Of a stretch of DNA of 64,000 nt, positions 45,236-57,165 are shown piece after piece. A program made the translations under genes and the position numbers. Source of the stretch: Mustela lutreola (taxonomy: Eukaryota; Chordata; Mammalia; Carnivora; Mustelidae); assembly GCF_030435805.1 (NCBI RefSeq), contig NC_081295.1, positions 120,441,501 to 120,505,500 of the forward strand. The letters are read 5' to 3'. The notes under the pieces are model-generated. The model saw only the letters and a program-made list of their open reading frames with translations. It was not told the origin of the DNA and did not search any database. Positions within the stretch are counted from its first letter, which is position 1, and each line of letters starts with the position of its first letter.

Positions 45236-45433
45236 TGAAAAAAAAAAAAAAAGAATATTCTCAACATATAAAAACCATGTAAAGAAAAAGTAATTTGCAA
45301 CAGAGTTCCCTAAGAACTAACAAAGACCTGTCACTCGTCTCATCTGTACTTCACTTGTTGCATGATTTGAAAACTGTGAAGGCAAAAATTTCGATATTTA
45401 CTTCTGACAGATCAACATATTTCATTTTATTTT

Positions 45434-45641
45434 TTATTTTTTTGAAGATTTTATTTATCTATTTGACAGACAGAGAGCACAAGTAGGCAAAGAAGCAGGC
45501 AGAGAGAGAGAGAGGGGGAAGCAGGCTCCCTTCTGAGCAGAGAGCCCAATGTGGGGGTGTGTGTGTGTTCAATCCCAGGACCCTGAGATCATGACCTGAG
45601 CCGAAGGCAGAGGCTTAACCCACTAGGCACCCAGGTGCCCC
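45434..45641 (-). mobile_element. Can-SINE
   Basis: GAAGATTTTATTTATCTATT to AGGCACCCAGGTGCCCC, with a small GGGTGTGTGTGTG insertion in the head. Duplication TCAACATATTTCATTTTA / TCAACATCATATTTTA. Confidence 0.88.
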
Positions 45642-46202
45642 TCAACATCATATTTTAGAGTAAAATAAACACATATTGGGAGTACTTTAATGTATGTTTT
45701 CTTGAGCTTCTGGCTTATAGGAAAAATATTTTTTATTGATTTTCACCAAATATTACTGGATCATATAAAAACATTTTTCTGTTCATCTCTGCTCATTTAT
45801 TTGTTTTTATTATATACCAATTAGATTCAGGTTAATCTGATGGAAATATTTTGTGGATTCTGCTGTAAATAATTCACATAGCAATCAGAAATAGAATTTC
45901 TGTAAACTTACACTGGGTAATGATCTAATACCTTCTCTTCATTTTGCAGTTAATTTCCACTAAGTAGATTAAATTTGGTTCTTAAAAGCAGAAATCCACT
46001 TACCTAGGGATACAAAACAAAATGTTCCAAAATGTAGTCTTTGTTGTAATGCTCTAAACTCTAGAAATCAAGGTTCATTTATTTGGAATTAATTTTTCCT
46101 TCTTGGACATTGATACACTGTTCTATGCCTAACAAATGCAAATTAATCATTTTCTACAGTCAAATGAAATTACACACATACACATGCACAATAGTGCCCG
46201 TT
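45642..46202. other. AT-rich spacer
   Basis: No feature recognised. Confidence 0.4.
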
Positions 46203-46219
46203 TGTTTGTTATAATTTTT

Positions 46220-46420
46220 TTTTTTAAGATTTTATTTATTTGTCAGAGAGAGAGAGGGAGAGAGAGTGAGCACAGGCAGACAGAATGGCAGGCAGAGGCA
46301 AAGGGAGAAGCAGGTTCCCTGCTGAGCAAGGAGCCGGATGTGGGACTCCATCCCAGGACGCTGGGATCATCACCTGAGCCGAAGGCAGCTGCTCAACCAA
46401 CTGAGTCACCCAGGCATCCC
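46220..46420 (-). mobile_element. Can-SINE, young
   Basis: Perfect 17-base duplication TGTTTGTTATAATTTTT at 46203-46219 and 46421-46437. Confidence 0.94.
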
Positions 46421-46439
46421 TGTTTGTTATAATTTTTAA

Positions 46440-47488
46440 ACGCACTTCCAGATGACATGGGGTAAAGGTCTTTATTCAGAACCTATCAATTTTTAATTTC
46501 CAGATCTGTGGGTTTTTCTTTCTAACCTTAGTTTCGTACAGTTTGAATTTCACAAACAAGATGCCTCTGCCTCTAACAGGTATAAATATTAGCTATTTCA
46601 CAAGAATTTTAAAAGTCTTTTTGGTATACTTCTAAGAACTGAAAAGTGAAAGAAACTAATGTGTAAAAATAGTTTTGCAAATCAGGTAGTTTCCTATTCT
46701 TTGCTTCAACAAAATTGAAGAACTCTACATTTAAGTTGTGAGATTATTTAAAATAGTATTTAATAATAGCTCACCATGTCAGTTTTGATGTATAACAAAG
46801 AAGAGATTTTAAAAATTGGGTGAAGTTACTATAACAAAATTTCTTCCGTTCTTATACTTATTCTGTTTCCATACTTTTATATGTGAATAAAATTTTTTAG
46901 TTCTTTATTTTAAAATACTTTATTTTAGAGGAATAGCAATAATATGGAACAGGCTTCAGAATAACAATAAATAACTTTTGCCAACAGAAAGTTGGGAAAA
47001 TAAAGCCCATATCCATCTCTGGAAAAGAAACATTTCCAGTTAAATATTACTTTAAAAAAAGTTTTATGTTTAATACTTTTATTTACCCAAATCTGTATTA
47101 TATTATTTTGATCAATTATCTCTAATAACTGATAATTAATTAATTAATTTCTAATTAATATCTTAATTCATCAGCCTTTTCAAACACTTAGATCAGGAAA
47201 TAAATTTATTTTAAGAACATACTTTGTTGCAAAGAAGCATACTAGATGGATCAAGAAAAGATTTCCAAGACCAAAAATACATTACACTAGAATGTCAGGC
47301 CAGGGTTGAGAAAAAAAATTCAAAAGGGGAGGAAAATGAAAATATAAATTCAAAAGAAAAAAAAATCAATGTGATATTTCCAACTGTTAAGGAAGAAATT
47401 GTGTATTTTAAATATTAGTGTTGGGTGTCAACACATTATGGTAATTAGATTCCACTGGACATGTGACAAGGTGATTAAAAGTTTTATT
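46440..47488. other. AT-rich spacer
   Basis: Very AT-rich, including a (TTAA)n-like stretch near 47132-47160; no gene recognised. Confidence 0.4.
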
Positions 47489-47502
47489 TAAATGTGTTAC
47501 TA

Positions 47503-47684
47503 TAGGGGCGCCTGGGTGACTCAGTAGGTTAAGTCTCTGCCTTTGGCTCAGGTCACGATCTCAGGGTCCTGGTCGAGCCTGGAACCCGGGTTCTCTGCTC
47601 AGCAGGGAAGCTGCTTCCGTCTCTCTCTGCCTGCCTCTCTGCCTACCTGTGATCTGTCAAATAAATAAATAAAATCTTTAAAAA
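47503..47684 (+). mobile_element. Can-SINE with small deletions
   Basis: GGGGCGCCTGGGTGACTCAG to AAATAAATAAAATCTTTAAA; the CTCTCT block before the tail is shortened. Duplication AAATGTGTTA / AAATGTATTA. Confidence 0.9.
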
Positions 47685-48544
47685 TGTATTAATTTATGTG
47701 GTATGTTGGAAATTATATTCTTTGCAACACTTTGGATCCATGTTGAGAGTTTCAGGTCTACCTAAGCCTGTGGGATGAGGCATATATTTTGCAGCTCTCT
47801 CCAGGGAGACCACTGAGCTACTATTCCCCCTTCCTGTGTTCTCCCAGTTGGAAATGGACAAACACTTGGAAGAGAGAACCTATAGGTGTCTGTAGAGACA
47901 TGAAGGAGTGGACAGTTTTTTCAGTTCTCTGCCAAAAAGCCCTCTCAAACTGAGAAGGAAACATGAATGAAAAAGATACACTAGTCTCAAAGTCCTTGGC
48001 ATTCTGGAAAACCTGCCCCAAGCCCCAAATTACCAAACACCAAAGCTCCCTTTTATAGAGTAAGTCTTTAATTTTTAGCGACTCTTGCCCCACTGCCAAG
48101 ACCCAATTTTTCCTCTCCCTCACAATTTCCATTCCTCCCCCTTATTTATTGAAGATGAGCATATTATGCCGGGAGAGAAAAACGACCTGTGTGAGGCCAG
48201 CGGGGAAGTGGGAGTTAGGAGGTTGTAGAGCAAACCACTGGTCTTATACTTTAAGTGGTATAAATATTTAAATGCCAGAGCCAGAGCAAAATTGGGAAAC
48301 AATGCAGAAAAAGAGATGCAAGTCCCTGGCATTAGGCGACTGCAGTCCTAGAAGTATGTCCTGAAGCAGTGGTTTTCCTTTAATGAGCCCTATGTCTGGG
48401 GACCGCATCAAGTGTCTTGGACTCCAAATTTGCTCCTCGTATTTGCCTATGGTAGTTATCCCTTTTGATGACCTAATCACGTCACTGTGTAGCACCATTT
48501 ACTCATGCATGCTCACTTAGAGTTTTGTTTGTTCATTTATTTAT
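47685..48544. other. Unassigned spacer
   Basis: Mixed sequence, possibly unique; minus ORFs of up to 103 codons (47821-48132) have no family resemblance. Confidence 0.4.
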
Positions 48545-48738
48545 TATTTTTTAAAGATTTTATTTATTTAAGAGAGAGAGCAAATAAATAAATATGGGGA
48601 GGAGGGGCAGAAGCAGAGGGAGAGGGAGAAGCAGACCCCCACCAAGCAAGGAGCCAGACTTGGGGCTCTATCCCATGACCCTGAGATCATGACCTGAGCG
48701 GAAGGTAGACACTTAACCTACTGAGCCATCCAGGTGCC
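48545..48738 (-). mobile_element. Can-SINE, older
   Basis: TTTTTAAAGATTTTATTTAT to GAGCCATCCAGGTGCCC. Confidence 0.86.
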
Positions 48739-49899
48739 CGGTTTATTTGTTTTTAATCAACTCTGGGACCTGGTTTCCTCCCACTGAGTCCCAGAGGAAA
48801 ATTTGGGGAAATGCAAGGAGAAAGTTCTTGAAGTGGATCTCTTAGATAAAGGGTAATCGTTTCTCAAGTGCCTGGGTGCCCTTCTGGTCACTCTTGGAGC
48901 TCCTGGGTCAGTTTCCCTGTCCATGTTAAGAAGTAGGGGGAGATCCGAATGCAGGCCAGGCCTGTGGAGCTCAGCCCACAGGGGCTGGCCATCCCTGGAG
49001 CCTGTTGTTGGATACAGGGACTCCCAGAAAACACGTAGTGCAGATTTTGCAGTTCTCCATCTTGACTGCTTCTCAGACTGACCATCAGGATGAGTTTTCA
49101 CCAGCGTCTTGCCACACCTCCTCCAATCCAAGCAGCAGCAGGAACTCACTTGCATGTGCTGACCCCCACGCAGCGGTTTCTTGGCCACACTGTCTGCCCG
49201 CCAGGCCGACTTGCCTTATTCCCCAAGGGTACACTCTGTTCCAGCCTCTCTAGCACATCTGTGAGTCTCCCTAGCGTACCAGTGGCGGCTATTGTGAACC
49301 TCACCTTTTCAGTGTGGGAAACCCACAAGCCAAGCTGAAGAGGCCTGGTAATTTCACTGGCTTTTACTCAAACTTTGCATCTATATTATTCAAAGTCCTC
49401 TCCAATGACCAGAGCACCCTGCACAAATAGGCCAGCATTTATGTCCACGATGATCCTAAGGAGGTAAGAAAGGAAGAGGAGAGGGTTGACACTTCTCTCT
49501 AGGCTGGAACCCCGGTCATGCTTAAGGCACCTTGCACAGTGCCTGAGTTCCCTGGTCTTAGAAGAGTTTGCCTTTCCCACTTGTCCCTGGGAAACCTGTC
49601 TTAGTCTGGGGGATGCGGCCTGAGGCCCAGAGGGTTGTGTGTGACAGAAGGCTGGGGCACAATCGCAGGGCCCCTCACATCGAAGGGGACGAGTTACATA
49701 CCCGGAGAAAACGTGATGAGAACTGAAGGAACAAGTCTACGACTCCAGGTATTCCCCAGGGGCCCTCCCCAAGGGCCTGGATCCTTTCACCGACCCCGCG
49801 AGGACAAGAGCCCTCCCACACCTCCTGCCTGTAGAGGTTCTAAGGGTCTGGGCAGATACCCCTCCTCTCCCGTCGGGGACAAGACCCATTCTCCCCGCT
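48739..49899. other. Possibly unique sequence flanking a CpG island
   Basis: Repeat-poor, GC content rising to the right. The minus ORF 48757-49188 (143 codons) and + ORF 49635-49985 lack recognised domains. Worth testing for transcripts because it is the least repetitive part of the spacer. Confidence 0.4.
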
Positions 49900-50780
49900 C
49901 ACCCTACCTTACTCCAAGGCGCCGCGGAGAGAACCGGAGAGAAACCCAGAAGTCCCTACCCCTTCCACAGTACCCAGCCGGGTGATGCCTGGGGGTCACG
50001 GTTACCTCCCCAAACCTCATCCTGCCTTAGCGTCACTTGCGCGTTCTTCAGGTATTTGCAGAGCCACGGGATGCCCTCTTCATCCGGGCAGGCGCTCAGG
50101 GACAATAAGGGACCTCCCATGGAGCCTCGGGCTTCCAGCTGCAGGGACCGCTACGGTCCGGGTCTTCCGCACTGGCGTTTCAGGGGGGGCCATCCGAGGA
50201 GCTGAGAAGCTGGGCCAGCCAGCTGTCCCCCGCGGGCGCTGCTGCCGGACGGGGGAGTTCTAGGCAAGCGCGTCCCGGGGCACGCAGGGCGCCCCGGCTC
50301 CGCCCACCTCAGGCCCTAGCTATGATTGGCTCCACGAACGTCAATCAGAGCTTGGCGCGGTGGGGGCGGGGGAAGTGCTGAGGCCCCCGGCTGCTTAAAG
50401 CCCCGGGGGTTATTCACATTTTCGTCGGAGCTGCCGCTTCTCCAGGCGCCCTACGGCAGTCCAGCGGTGACCTCAGTCACCAACCCCGAGGTTCTCCCAG
50501 CTTGTGTGCGCTGTTCCTGCTCCCACGACCGTGATCCCGGTACACTGCTTCGCCCCCTTGCGGTCTCAGTTTCTAGGCTCCGTCCCCCACCTCCCTGGGC
50601 GCCGGGCAGCCCGGTCAGGGATCCGCGGCCGAGAAACACTCTGGCCTGGGAGTCCGGGTGTGGCTGCTGTGCCCGAGACCTGACTCCCACCCCTCCGGGT
50701 CCTGAGCGGCGGCTGCGCAGCAAATTAGTGCCCGCACGGAGGGAAGGGGGTGCCCAGGGCGGGGGAGGGAGAGAGCTGGA
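49900..50780. promoter_or_regulatory. CpG island
   Basis: CpGs are frequent (AAGGCGCCGCGGAGAG, CCCCCGCGGGCGCTGCTGCC, TCCCGGGGCACGCAGGGCGC, GATCCGCGGCCGAGAA), whereas most of the 55-kb spacer has almost none. Survival of CpGs implies an unmethylated germline state, usually a promoter. No known MHC gene exon is found here. Confidence 0.8.
50322..50420 (+). promoter_or_regulatory. Candidate promoter core in the CpG island
   Basis: ATGATTGGCTCC (reverse CCAAT box, 50322-50333), a GC box GTGGGGGCGGGGG near 50360-50372, and CTTAAAGCC (about 50394) some 25-30 bases before a plausible start near 50420. Direction + is inferred from this order. Confidence 0.45.
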
Positions 50781-51113
50781 GAGGAAGAGGCGGCAGAGTG
50801 GGGTAAGGGGCAGAGGACAGAGTGGGAAGAGGGCGGAGGAGAAGGTTGATGGGGAGGAGGAGTATTAGCAACGAAAGCTCTTTCTTCTCTTGGTCCCACT
50901 CCTGTGGCTTCTCACCTCAGCTCCCCTCTGCTGGTGAGAATACAGCAGGGGGATTTCAGGGAAGGTTCTGAGGGTTGACACAGGGACTTCGCATCTAAGT
51001 CCACTTAGCTGAACTGCTAAATGCTAAACTTGACTAATCCTGGCATCTTTCCCATTGGCAGGTGGAAAAGAGGAACATCATCTGTTCCTGAGAAGAATAA
51101 CTTGAAACCGCAG
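50420..51113 (+). ncRNA. Hypothetical noncoding transcript, first two exons
   Basis: A first exon from about 50420 could end at 50802 (GTGGG|GTAAGG). A second could be 51062-51113, with acceptor CTTTCCCATTGGCAG and donor CCGCAG|GTACC. The 180-codon ORF across 50326-50868 is Arg/Gly/Pro-rich as random GC-rich frames are. Human annotation also has noncoding transcripts between PSMB9 and HLA-DMB; equivalence is inference. Confidence 0.25.
50919..50952. promoter_or_regulatory. Paired CTCF-like cores at the island edge
   Basis: CTCCCCTCTGCTGGTG is followed 8 bases later by ACAGCAGGGGGA, its near inverted copy. Both resemble CTCF cores in opposite orientation. Motif match only. Confidence 0.3.
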
Positions 51114-52089
51114 GTACCGTGCATGTGGAGATGTGGGGTCCTGGGAATCTCCAGCACTGGTCACACTCCTAATTCCACTTCCAAACCTCATTCACGACCC
51201 TGAATGGAATAAGTAATATATAAATACATAATAAAGTGTATATATTTATATAAAACATTTTTATTTATAAACATAATGCATAGTAATGTAAAATAGAAAA
51301 ATTTTGAACTATATATATGGAATAAAATAAAATAGGACAATGTTCAATGCTGATTACCTTGCTAAATGATCATTAGATTTAAGATGGAATTGAATAAAAT
51401 GGAAAAGAAAATGCCAGCCTGCATCACAGGCAATGAACATAACTATAGTTTCATGTAACATTTGTTTCTATTAAATATTTGTGCTTATGTTTGTATGTTA
51501 GCAAAAACTACAAAAAATTTTGAAAAACACTGATCTTTCTCTTAGAACTGAATTGCTGGTGCCTTTGCTTACAAAGTAACCCATGGCCTTCTCCCTGTGA
51601 GCTCTTGCACTCCACCACCACCAACCCCCTGCCCCCACACCCCTTAGACTCATCTATAAGCAAAAGAACCCTAAGGCAAAGAATGAGTTTTCTTTAGGGT
51701 GTGGTGGGTGATAGAAAGGAACTTTGCTCTTTCTTTCTGAAAATAGCCCTTGGTTGGGGGTACCACACAATGATCTACTCATCATTTTTCAGTTACACTG
51801 AATCCTTTTACCAGCAGAAAAAATGGAATTGACTGTTGAATATCTTCCTATAAAGGAAATGCAAGCCTTCATGGCTCTACCAGTAAGTTGCAGTGAACAC
51901 TCAAAGGAAACAATAATTCTAATCCTACAGAGGTCTTTACAGAATATAAGAAGAAGATATATCCCTTCCTCATTTTATAAGGCTACGATAACCTTTATAC
52001 TAAACACTTGACAGAGACCCTACAAGAAAGGAAAACTGTAAGTCAATGTCACCCATGAATATAGATTAAAAATAAATCCTAAACACGCA
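51114..52089. other. AT-rich spacer right of the island
   Basis: Sharp fall in GC after 51190 (TAATATATAAATACATAATA). No gene or repeat recognised. Confidence 0.4.
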
Positions 52090-52200
52090 GTTCACATGGA
52101 TTCTCACACAGGAAAAATAAATCTCACACTCAAATAAAAGAGGAAATCATTAATTTTTTGGGAAAGCTGCAGGTCATACAGTGGCACTTGCCTTCCAAGG
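52090..52200 (+). repeat. Unidentified interspersed repeat, copy 2
   Basis: ACACAGGAAAAATAAATCTC, CAAATAAAAGAGGAAATCAT, TTTTTTGGGAAAGCTG and CCTTCCAAGG align in order with the reverse complement of 35211-35308. Homology may continue more weakly to both sides. Confidence 0.5.
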
Positions 52201-52432
52201 AAAAGAAAGGAGAAAAGAGAAAGGAGAAAATGCAGACATCTAGAAGAGACAAAAATATCACAGATCTTCCATACGTTTCTTTTAAAAAATATCTTGGGGT
52301 GATGGGTTGTGGATCTCTGTTACTGCAAAAAGCAACACAGAATCTCTGTGTTCTGCATTGGGTACTTAAACCCAGCTGGGTTATTCTTAGTGCTCTCCAT
52401 GGAGATTGTCTCCATTTTAGCCTCATTTTTCT

Positions 52433-52647
52433 TTTTTGTAATTTTTTAAAGTTTAAAAAATTTTTTTAAAAAGATTTTATTTGTTTGAGAGAGAGAGCGC
52501 ACACAAGCCAGAGAAGAGGCAGGAGGGAGAAGTAGACTTCTTGTTGAGCAAGGAGTTCAGGTGAGGCTTGGGGCTCAATGCCAGGACCCTGAGATCACAA
52601 CCCGAGCAGAAGACAGATGCTTAACAACTGAGCCATCCAGGCACCCC
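52433..52647 (-). mobile_element. Can-SINE with long A/T-rich tail
   Basis: Perfect 16-base duplication TTAGCCTCATTTTTCT at 52417-52432 and 52648-52663. Confidence 0.93.
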
Positions 52648-52756
52648 TTAGCCTCATTTTTCTCAAAGAATCACTTACTTCGAATTGGATGAAATTATAA
52701 CTCTATCAACGTAGGAAAACGAATGATAGAACATAATACAGAAATAACAACATTCT

Positions 52757-52957
52757 ACTCTATCAGTTTTTGAAATATGGCCTCTGGATCAGCAGGTTCA
52801 GCATCACCTGGAAATGTATTAAAATGCAAAATCTCAGGTCTAAACCCAGACCTAGCCCTGAATTAGAAATTGTGGATGGGGGGATTCCAGGAATCTCCAT
52901 TTTAACAAGACTTCTACAATATCCTGGTGCACTCAAGTTCAGGAGCTCCCACTCTGA
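52757..52957 (+). mobile_element. MER5A element
   Basis: TTGAAATATGGCCTCTGGAT, CAGCATCACCTGGAAATGTA, CCATTTTAACAAGACTTC; close to MER5A order and length. Confidence 0.75.
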
Positions 52958-53869
52958 TTCAGCTGGTAGCACACTCACAGATAACACTCCACTTGGACCC
53001 AGGTCACCACTGACTTCTGGCAAAACCTTTAGACAAAATCAACAACATGATAAAAATACCATAATTTTCTTACTTTTGAATAGCTTTGGATTTTTAGTAA
53101 GAAAAACTCTTTAACTAGCTGGGAAAGATCACAGAAGCAAGTAGTTTCCCACTGAGACCCAAATACAGATTTATTTTAATTTGGCTTTTAAAATTAAAAA
53201 TCTTTTTAACATTTTTTATTGTGGGCTCATTTTTAGGCTCAGCATGCAACTGCCCTCCTTACATCTCCACTCTCTGCTTGGTTTATCCAACAGTCTCTCA
53301 CATTTTCTTTAATAAAATTTCCAGTATTCTGTATGTGTGAGTACAGGGAAATGCCAATGTTTATTTTCTGGTTTGATAGAAGAAGTTCATGAGTCATTTT
53401 ACCTTCCTGTAGATGATGATGTTGACTAAACATTATTATAAGAACACTAAATTATTAAGAAAGGTGAATAATCAAAATTACAGATGTTTTATTGGTTAAG
53501 GTCATTTTATCAGGTACCACCCCAAATCTTTGAAGTCTAGGGGTTTGGAAAATTATCCTTTTTAGAAATATCATTTATAAGAAAGTTTTGTGTTAAAAAT
53601 TCTCCCCAGCTCTGGGGACAAGAAAGAGTTTTTTTTTCTTTTTATTTTGCTGAGAATGTTGTTGCTGGCATTTCAAGGCTAAGAACTGAAATTCCATTAT
53701 TGGCAATGGGTTAAAAAAAAGGCAGACTCTGTTAGCAAAATTTTACAATATGAAATGGAAAATGATATATTAGCTTTAGTTAGGCAGGGAATAGGGAACT
53801 TTTAGCCACAGCTGAAAAGAAAGGAAAGTAGGAAGAGGGGAAGAGAAGTTAGAAGTATAAGAAGGAAGA
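52958..53869. other. Unassigned spacer
   Basis: No gene or repeat recognised with confidence. Confidence 0.4.
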
Positions 53870-54351
53870 AAACAAGCTTTCATTATCCATAGGTGATTGT
53901 CTACAGAGAAAAATATGAAATAATCTAAGACATAAGAATTAATAAGAGAGTTTAGCAAGATGGTTAGAGAGATACACAAAAAGTCAATTGCACTTTTCTA
54001 TCAAACAAAAGGGTAGGAAATGTGATAAAATGACCCCCTTTGAGGGTAACTTATAGTAAGTGATACTTAAAGTCATCAGAAATAAGTTCTCAGAAAGAAA
54101 GGACATGCAAGATCCTAATGGGGGAAAATAAAAAAACATTGAAAGACAGTGGTAAGGTCCTGTATACTGGAGAGATACACCATAATTATGGTTAAGAAGC
54201 CTCAATATTATAAAAATGTTAGTCTTCCCCAATGTGTTCTATAGCTTCAATATAATTCCTAGAAGAATCTCTCCAGGATATTTAATGGAATTTAGACACA
54301 CTGATTTTAAAATAAAAAAAGAAAGTAGTACAAGGTTAAGAAAAGGCAAGA

Positions 54352-54554
54352 AGGGGCACCTTGGTGGCTCAGTCAGTTAAGCTTCTGCCTTTGGCTCAGG
54401 TCATGATCCCAGGGTCCTGGGATTGAGATCTGCATCAGGCTCCCTGCTCTGTGGGGAGCGTGCTTCTCTCTCTCTCTCTCTCTGCCTGCCACTCCCGTTG
54501 CTTGTGCTCTCGCTCTCTGTCAAGTAAATTAGTAAATATTCTTAAAAAAAAAAA
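54352..54554 (+). mobile_element. Can-SINE in old L1
   Basis: GGGGCACCTTGGTGGCTCAG to poly(A); perfect duplication AAGAAAAGGCAAGA at 54338-54351 and 54555-54568. Confidence 0.93.
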
Positions 54555-54894
54555 AAGAAAAGGCAAGATACTACGGAAGACTGATATTACACTGTCACTA
54601 AGACCCTGTACTACTGATGGTGGCAGGGTGTGTAGGCAACTGGACCAACAGAACAGATAAATGGGCAAAAGATGTACTATTCAATAAATAAGAATGGAAT
54701 AATTGTGTATACCTTCATCGTGCATAAAAATATATTCCAAATGAACAAAGTACTAAAATATTAAAAAAATTAAAAGTTTCAGATGAAACATAAAAGAAAT
54801 AACTATATGACTTTAAGGTAGGGCAGTATTTATTTTGTTAGACACACAAATTTTTAAAAACATAAGAATACATAAAACAGCTAATAATAAACAT

Positions 54895-56876
54895 AAAAGA
54901 AATAATCAGTATTAATACAATAATAGTGGACGACTTTGACACTCCAGTTACATCAATGGATAGATCATCTGAAGAGAAAAATCAACAAGGACACAGTGGC
55001 TTTGAATGACATATTGAACCACTTGGATCAAACACAAATATTCAGAACATTCCATCCTAAAACAACAGAATACACATTCTTTTCAAGTGCACATGGAACA
55101 CTTCCAGAATACATCACATGTTAGGCCACAAAATAAGTCTCAACAAATTGAAAAAGACTGAAGTCATACCATGCATCTTTTCCAGCCACAGTGCTATGAA
55201 ACTAGAAATTAATCACAAGAAAAAAGCCTTGAAAGAGCTCAAATACATGGAGGTTACGTAACATGCTGCTAAAGAGTGAACAGGTCAACCAAGAAATTAA
55301 AGAAAGAATAAAAAAATACATGAACACAAATGAAATGAAAACACAATGGTCCAAAATCTTTAGGATTCAGTAAAAGTTGTTTTAAGAGGGAAGTTTATAA
55401 CCATATAGGCATACCTCAAGAAGAAAGAAAAATCTCAAAAAAACTTCACATTATCTCTAAAGGAGTTATGAAAGAACAACAAACAAAACTCAAAACCAGT
55501 TAGAAGGAGGAAAATAATAAAGATTAGAACAGAAATAAGTGAAATAGAAAGTAAACATACAATAGAACAAATGAATGAAACCAGGAACTGTTTTTTTTGA
55601 AAGATCAACAAAATAGATAAACCTTCAACTAGACTCATAAAAAAAGAGAGAGAGGACTCAAGCAAAATCAGAAATGAAAGAGGAGAAATAAAAACCAACA
55701 CCGCAAAAATACAAAGGAATATAAGAAAATATTATGAAAAATTGTATCCCAATGAATTTGACAACCGAGAAGAAATGAATAAATTCCTAGAAACATATAA
55801 ACTATCAAAACGGAATCAGAATGAAATAGAAAATCTGAACAGATCAATTATCAACAATAAAATTGAGTTAGTAATCAAAACAAAATATTAGCAAACTGAA
55901 TCCAACGATACATTAAAAGAATCCTTCACCACTACCAAATGGGATTTATTCCTGGGTTGCAAGTGTGGTTCAATATTTGCAAATCAATCAATGTGCTATA
56001 TTACATCAATAAGAGAAATATAAAAACCGTATGATCATTTCAATAGATGCGGAAACAGCATTTCGTTAAGTAAAACACCCATTCATGACAAAAACCCTCA
56101 AAAAGTGGGGATAGAGGTAACATAATAAAGGCCATACATGAAAAAACCACAGCTAACATCATACTCAGTGGTAAAAAATGGAGAATTTTCCTCCTAAGAT
56201 CAGGAACAAGGATATCCACTCTCACTACCTTTATTCAGCATAGTATTGGAATCCTAGCCATCATAGTCACTCAAGAAAAAGGAATAAAATATACCCATAT
56301 TGCTAAGGAGAAGTAAAATGGTCACTATTTGCAGATGACATACTACATACAGGAAACCTGAAAGATTGCACCAAAAAACCTGCCAGAACTGAGAAATTCA
56401 GTAGAATTGATAAATAAATTCATCATACTCAATGATAGAAAACTGAAAGCTTCCCTCCTAAGATCAGGAACAAGTATGTCTACTCTCACCACTTTTATTC
56501 AAAATAGTACTGGATCAGCCATAAAAAAAAAATGAAATCTTGTCTTTTGCAAAAACATGGATAGATCTAGATGTTAGTGCTAAGTAAAGTCAATCAGAGA
56601 AGGACAAATACCATGTGATTTCACTCATGTGGAATTTAAGAAACAAAACAAATAATCAAAGGAGAAAAAAGAGAGAGACAAACCAAGACACAGGCTCTTA
56701 ACCTTAGAAAACAAACGATGGTTTGGGTTGGTGGGGGATGGGTGAAATAGGCGATGGGGATTAAAGAGGACACTTGTGATGAGCATCAAGTGACACATAG
56801 AATTGTTGATCACTATAATTGTACACCTGAAACTAATATAACACTATGTAAACTATAAAGAATTTAAAAAGGAACA
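54895..56876 (+). mobile_element. Rearranged L1 inside the older L1
   Basis: Starts in the ORF2 endonuclease/RT linker (TAATAGTGGACGACTTTGAC, GGCCACAAAATAAGTCTCAA) and passes RT (GGATTTATTCCTGGGTTGCA, TTTGCAGATGACATACT). Part of RT then repeats (56412-56515), and the copy jumps to the ORF2 end and 3' UTR (TGTACACCTGAAACTAATAT). ORF2 has many stops and shifts. Confidence 0.82.
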
Positions 56877-57165
56877 TAACAATAAAAAAAGTTAACAAAT
56901 ATGGCCACATTAAAATTAGAAACTTTTGTCAAAGTACACCTGAAGAAAGAAAACCCAAAAGCCACAAACTAGATTTGTTTGTATCACACATAATTTACAC
57001 AGGATTACATCCAGAACATTTAACAATAATCCAAGAGAAAAATAGTCGAAAGATGTGAATAGGCATTTTACAAAAAAGGAAATATAAATGATAATAAACA
57101 TATTAAAAAGTATGTATATTCACCATAGTTATAAAAAATGGTGAATTACAAATGCTTTTGAAATC

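Larger units (their letters stand above)
53870..57165 (+). mobile_element. Old L1, split by a SINE and a younger L1
   Basis: Left part: TAGGTGATTGTCTACAGAGA, GAGTTTAGCAAGATGGTTAG, AAAAAGTCAATTGCACTTTT, GAAGCCTCAATATTATAAAA (ORF2). Right part resumes at about 56880: GCCACATTAAAATTAGAAAC, CATTTAACAATAATCCAAGA (ORF2 C-terminal side). + strand and strongly diverged. Confidence 0.68.

Noticed and set aside
50326-50868. 180-codon ORF in the CpG island
   Set aside because: Arg/Gly/Pro-rich translation expected from any GC-rich frame; starts upstream of the likely transcription start; no domain.
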